This document shows, piece after piece, positions 61,827 to 64,000 of a stretch of 64,000 nucleotides of DNA. The stretch covers positions 17,536 to 81,535 of the forward strand of contig CALUOO010000014.1 of the NCBI GenBank assembly GCA_944322345.1, written 5' to 3'. The notes under the pieces were generated by a model. The model had not been told where the DNA came from. It was given only the letters and a program-made list of their open reading frames with translations, and ran no database searches. Made by a program: the position numbers and the translations under genes. The stretch is from an uncultured Bacteroides sp. GTDB taxonomy: Bacteria; Bacteroidota; Bacteroidia; Bacteroidales; Bacteroidaceae. Every line of letters begins with the position of its first letter. Position 1 is the stretch's first letter.

Positions 61827-62831
61827 ATGAACACTGATTATCAACCAGACGGACAGCGTTACGAACGCATGTCCTACCGCCGTTGCGGCAGGAGCGGACT
61901 CATGTTGCCCGCTCTTTCGCTGGGCTTGTGGCAGAACTTCGGTAGTGTGGACAACTATCACACTGCAACCGATATGATACGGTATGCCTTCGACCACGGT
62001 ATCACCCACTTCGATCTTGCCAATAATTACGGTCCCTTGCCGGGGAGTGCCGAAGAGAACTTCGGCAGGATATTGCGTGAGAATTTCTGTGGTTATCGTG
62101 ACGAGATGATTGTCTCCTCCAAAGCGGGGCATGAGATGTGGGCAGGTCCTTACGGCGGCAACAGCTCGCGCAAGAACCTCATGGCAAGCATCGACCAGAG
62201 CCTGAAGCGTACCGGGCTGGGTTACTTCGACATTTTCTACTCCCACCGTTACGATGGGGTGACTCCCGTCGAGGAGACCATGCAGGCACTGATAGACATT
62301 ATCCGGCAGGGGAAAGCACTTTATGTGGGCATTTCCAAATATCCTCCCGAGCAGGCGCGGATAGCTTACCGGATACTTGCTGAGGCACATGTGCCCTGCC
62401 TTGTCAGCCAGTACCGCTACAGCATGTTCGAGCGGACGGTGGAAGAGGAGACACTTGCATTGGCAACGGCCGTGGGGTCCGGTTTTGTCGCATTTTCTCC
62501 GTTGGCGCAGGGATTGCTGACCGACAAATACCTCAATGGTATTCCCGAGGGGTCGCGTGCCGCACGTCCTACCGGATTCCTTCAGCGTTCGCAGGTGACG
62601 CCGGAAAAAATAGAAAAAGCCCGTCGCCTGAACAGCATTGCTCTCCGGAGGGGGCAGACGCTGGCACAGATGGCGCTGGCGTGGGTACTGAAGGACGAAC
62701 GGGTTACCTCAGTCATTATAGGGGCAAGCTCTGTCGGTCAGTTGGAAGATAATCTGAAAGCGCTGGGCGGACTGTCGTTTACGGCAGAGGAACTGGAAGA
62801 AATTGACTGTATTCTTAATAGTGCTCTTTAA
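61827..62831 (+). CDS. Aldo/keto reductase, YghZ/Gpr-like
   Basis: The 334-residue cytosolic protein has the AKR barrel with the catalytic tetrad visible: D63 and Y68 (HFDLANNYG), K99 (VSSKAGHE) and H140 (FYSHRYDG). The C-terminal part includes the cofactor region (TSVIIGASSVGQLEDNL). The GPLPGSAEENFGRIL and PTGFLQRSQVTPEKIEKAR blocks resemble E. coli YghZ, an L-glyceraldehyde-3-phosphate reductase. The natural substrate is unproven; reduction of L-lactaldehyde from rhamnose breakdown would fit the locus but is inference only. It shares a transcript with the GxGYxYP gene. Confidence 0.9.
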   Translation: MNTDYQPDGQRYERMSYRRCGRSGLMLPALSLGLWQNFGSVDNYHTATDMIRYAFDHGITHFDLANNYGPLPGSAEENFGRILRENFCGYRDEMIVSSKAGHEMWAGPYGGNSSRKNLMASIDQSLKRTGLGYFDIFYSHRYDGVTPVEETMQALIDIIRQGKALYVGISKYPPEQARIAYRILAEAHVPCLVSQYRYSMFERTVEEETLALATAVGSGFVAFSPLAQGLLTDKYLNGIPEGSRAARPTGFLQRSQVTPEKIEKARRLNSIALRRGQTLAQMALAWVLKDERVTSVIIGASSVGQLEDNLKALGGLSFTAEELEEIDCILNSAL

Positions 62832-62845
62832 TTTAAATCTTTATT

Positions 62846-62884
62846 CGCCGGGGCGTGACAACGTCCCGGCGTTTCTGTTTTTAC
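62846..62884. terminator. Bidirectional terminator between convergent genes
   Basis: CGCCGGGGCGT and ACGTCCCGGCG form an 11-bp stem (one G-U) with the loop GACA and a T-rich tail (TTTCTGTTTTTA). It separates the aldo/keto reductase gene from the convergent lipoprotein gene; the tail reaches into the last codons of the latter. Confidence 0.85.
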
Positions 62885-63690
62885 TTGAACAGGTTGACGA
62901 AGTCGTCCCCCACTTTTAGTGCACAGCCAAATACACTCTCCAGTGGACTGGACATTCTTTTTTTAACCCAATGAGAACTTTGCAGAATGATGGAGCGCTG
63001 GCTGGTTACCCGCGAATCTTCTATCCAATAGAGATCCCAGACGGACTGATAATATACCATGGTTGCACCCGAGAATGAATTGATTACCGAAGGAGATACT
63101 CCATCTAATAGTAAGGGAGGCACTTCGTAATGCGAATCTTCGTATTGACTTTTGAAACGGAATTTTATATCGCGCAATACGATAACCAATTGTGCGTCGT
63201 AGGGTTGACTGATAGTTTCTACCTCCTTTTTATTGGTGATTGGGGTTTCACTTTCTATCAGTGTGGTTGGTGTTGTACGGTTTAAATTTTCCGTTGCTCT
63301 GCGTGCTACGATTGAGTTGAAGAAAAGGTCGCTTACATTCTCGTTCCACTTATAGTGGTGGTAACTGCTGGAGTAATTACCACCACTATCACGTAAGTAA
63401 CTTCCGCTACGGGCACTTCCAGAGTTATGTGTGGCTGGAGCATTGGTATTATCTGTTTGGGGAATGTTGCTTGTCGTATCCAATTGCGCTACGACAAGCG
63501 TACGTGTATTGTTGTATAACCGTATGGAATGCTGGTCGACCCATACGGAGTCGGATTGCTTCACTTCGTAGAAACAAGGAGTGAGGCGGTACTTCGTTGT
63601 TTTACATCCTGCAAGCAGGAATATGATGGATGTGACAAATAGTATGCTGTTTTTAAACAGAATACTGACAAAATAAACAATCTTTTTCAT
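62881..63690 (-). CDS. Lipoprotein of unknown family (paralogue B)
   Basis: The 269-residue protein has a lipoprotein signal with C29 (FLLAGC) and a Ser/Thr/Asn/Tyr-rich middle (ATHNSGSARSGSYLRDSGG). Its C-terminal part (MVYYQSVWDLYWIED, IILQSSHW, CALKVGDDFVNLFK at the end) is related to the lipoprotein at 28686-29459. The family is not recognised and the role is unknown. The signal-peptide coding region contains an imperfect palindrome sharing the 14-base core of the araC-leader palindrome. Confidence 0.75.
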   Translation of the reverse strand: MKKIVYFVSILFKNSILFVTSIIFLLAGCKTTKYRLTPCFYEVKQSDSVWVDQHSIRLYNNTRTLVVAQLDTTSNIPQTDNTNAPATHNSGSARSGSYLRDSGGNYSSSYHHYKWNENVSDLFFNSIVARRATENLNRTTPTTLIESETPITNKKEVETISQPYDAQLVIVLRDIKFRFKSQYEDSHYEVPPLLLDGVSPSVINSFSGATMVYYQSVWDLYWIEDSRVTSQRSIILQSSHWVKKRMSSPLESVFGCALKVGDDFVNLFK

Positions 63691-63928
63691 ATCCGTCTGT
63701 TTTTTAAGGTTAATACTTATATGAATTATATGACTGTCTGCTATGCAAAAGAAACAGAAGATTGTTTGTAAAAGTCCGATTTAAGTAATGATATAACAAT
63801 TGATGGACTGATTTAGTTCTGAATAATAGGGACTTTTCTCTTTTTTCTTCGCTCTCGGACATGAGAAAAGAGAGGTTCTGAGGTGATAAATTATGGAATT
63901 GAACAGGTGGAAAATGTCCCGTTTTTAA
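63691..63928. other. Intergenic region before the IS end
   Basis: No gene was recognised. On the minus strand TTCTTTTG near 63745 could be a weak promoter box for the lipoprotein gene. TTTTCTC near 63835 and GAGAAAA near 63863 could pair. Nothing else was seen. Confidence 0.4.
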
Positions 63929-64000
63929 GAGCCTGTTTAAATTTTGCTCAGTAACATTCTTATCGCCGCCAGTTTCACCATTTCCTCAGCCGAATCGAAC
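63929..64000 (-). mobile_element. End of an insertion sequence (cut by the window edge)
   Basis: A sequence starting GAGCCTGTTTAAATTTT at 63929 resembles terminal repeats of Bacteroides insertion sequences. It runs straight into the last codons of a transposase-like frame that continues beyond the window. The other end and target duplication cannot be seen. The IS family (IS5-like or IS1182-like) is not decided. Confidence 0.6.
63937..64000 (-). CDS. Transposase, C-terminal 20 residues (partial)
   Basis: On the minus strand the frame enters at the right edge and ends at a TAA (63939-63937). The visible residues (FDSAEEMVKLAAIRMLLSKI) have the helical, basic character of transposase C-termini such as those ending in MRLMLRRL-type helices in DDE transposases. 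The stop lies inside the presumed terminal repeat, a common arrangement in compact insertion sequences. Too little is visible to tell whether the gene is intact. Confidence 0.55.
   Translation of the reverse strand, partial: FDSAEEMVKLAAIRMLLSKI

Overview
The window looks like a Bacteroides chromosome or a close relative. The evidence is a SusC/SusD pair with partner lipoproteins, promoter boxes of the Bacteroides TAnnTTTG type, ribosomal genes that mostly lack Shine-Dalgarno sequences, and many surface lipoproteins and secreted glycosidases. No rRNA or tRNA genes and no CRISPR array were seen.

Layout. (1) 1-14170 is the S10-spc-alpha ribosomal superoperon, entered inside rplC and running through secY, map, infA, rpmJ and rpoA to rplQ and a strong terminator. 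(2) 14240-22090 is housekeeping and envelope material: two small membrane proteins, a membrane-anchored MutS-like ATPase (minus strand), a TetR regulator, and three translationally overlapping genes (SGNH, SGNH, MBOAT) that look like an extracytoplasmic O-acetylation unit. (3) 22099-29730 lies on the minus strand: a GH78-like rhamnosidase, an AraC regulator, a WalJ/YycJ-type metallo-hydrolase, a POT-like transporter, a lipoprotein of unknown family and a 37-residue lipoprotein. (4) 30013-62831 is a large polysaccharide utilisation locus: a six-hairpin glycosidase, a minus-strand operon (GH99/WbsX-like and GH106-like), susC-susD, two discoidin-type surface lipoproteins, a DUF3863-type lipoprotein, four more GH106-like enzymes, a second AraC regulator, a GxGYxYP protein and an aldo/keto reductase. 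(5) 62881-64000 holds a paralogue of the lipoprotein in region 3 and the end of an insertion sequence cut by the window edge.

How it fits together. One GH78-like and five GH106-like proteins point to a rhamnose-rich glycan. No polysaccharide lyase, GH28 or GH105 gene is visible, so a typical rhamnogalacturonan locus is not supported. Neither an HTCS, a SusR nor an ECF-sigma/anti-sigma pair is present; the only candidate regulators are two paralogous AraC-family proteins.

Main new observation. Five promoters at this locus share one geometry: two half-sites like AATCAAA, 21 bp apart, with the nearer one starting 36-37 bp before a TnnnTTTG box. They precede GH78, the six-hairpin glycosidase, the WbsX/GH106 operon, susC and the second GH106 operon. 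AraC-family dimers are known to use 21-bp-spaced direct repeats, so these five transcription units probably form one rhamnoglycan regulon. Two of the promoters lie in an 82-bp duplicated block. Separately, three intergenic regions carry locus-specific short repeats with a strict 22- or 23-bp period.
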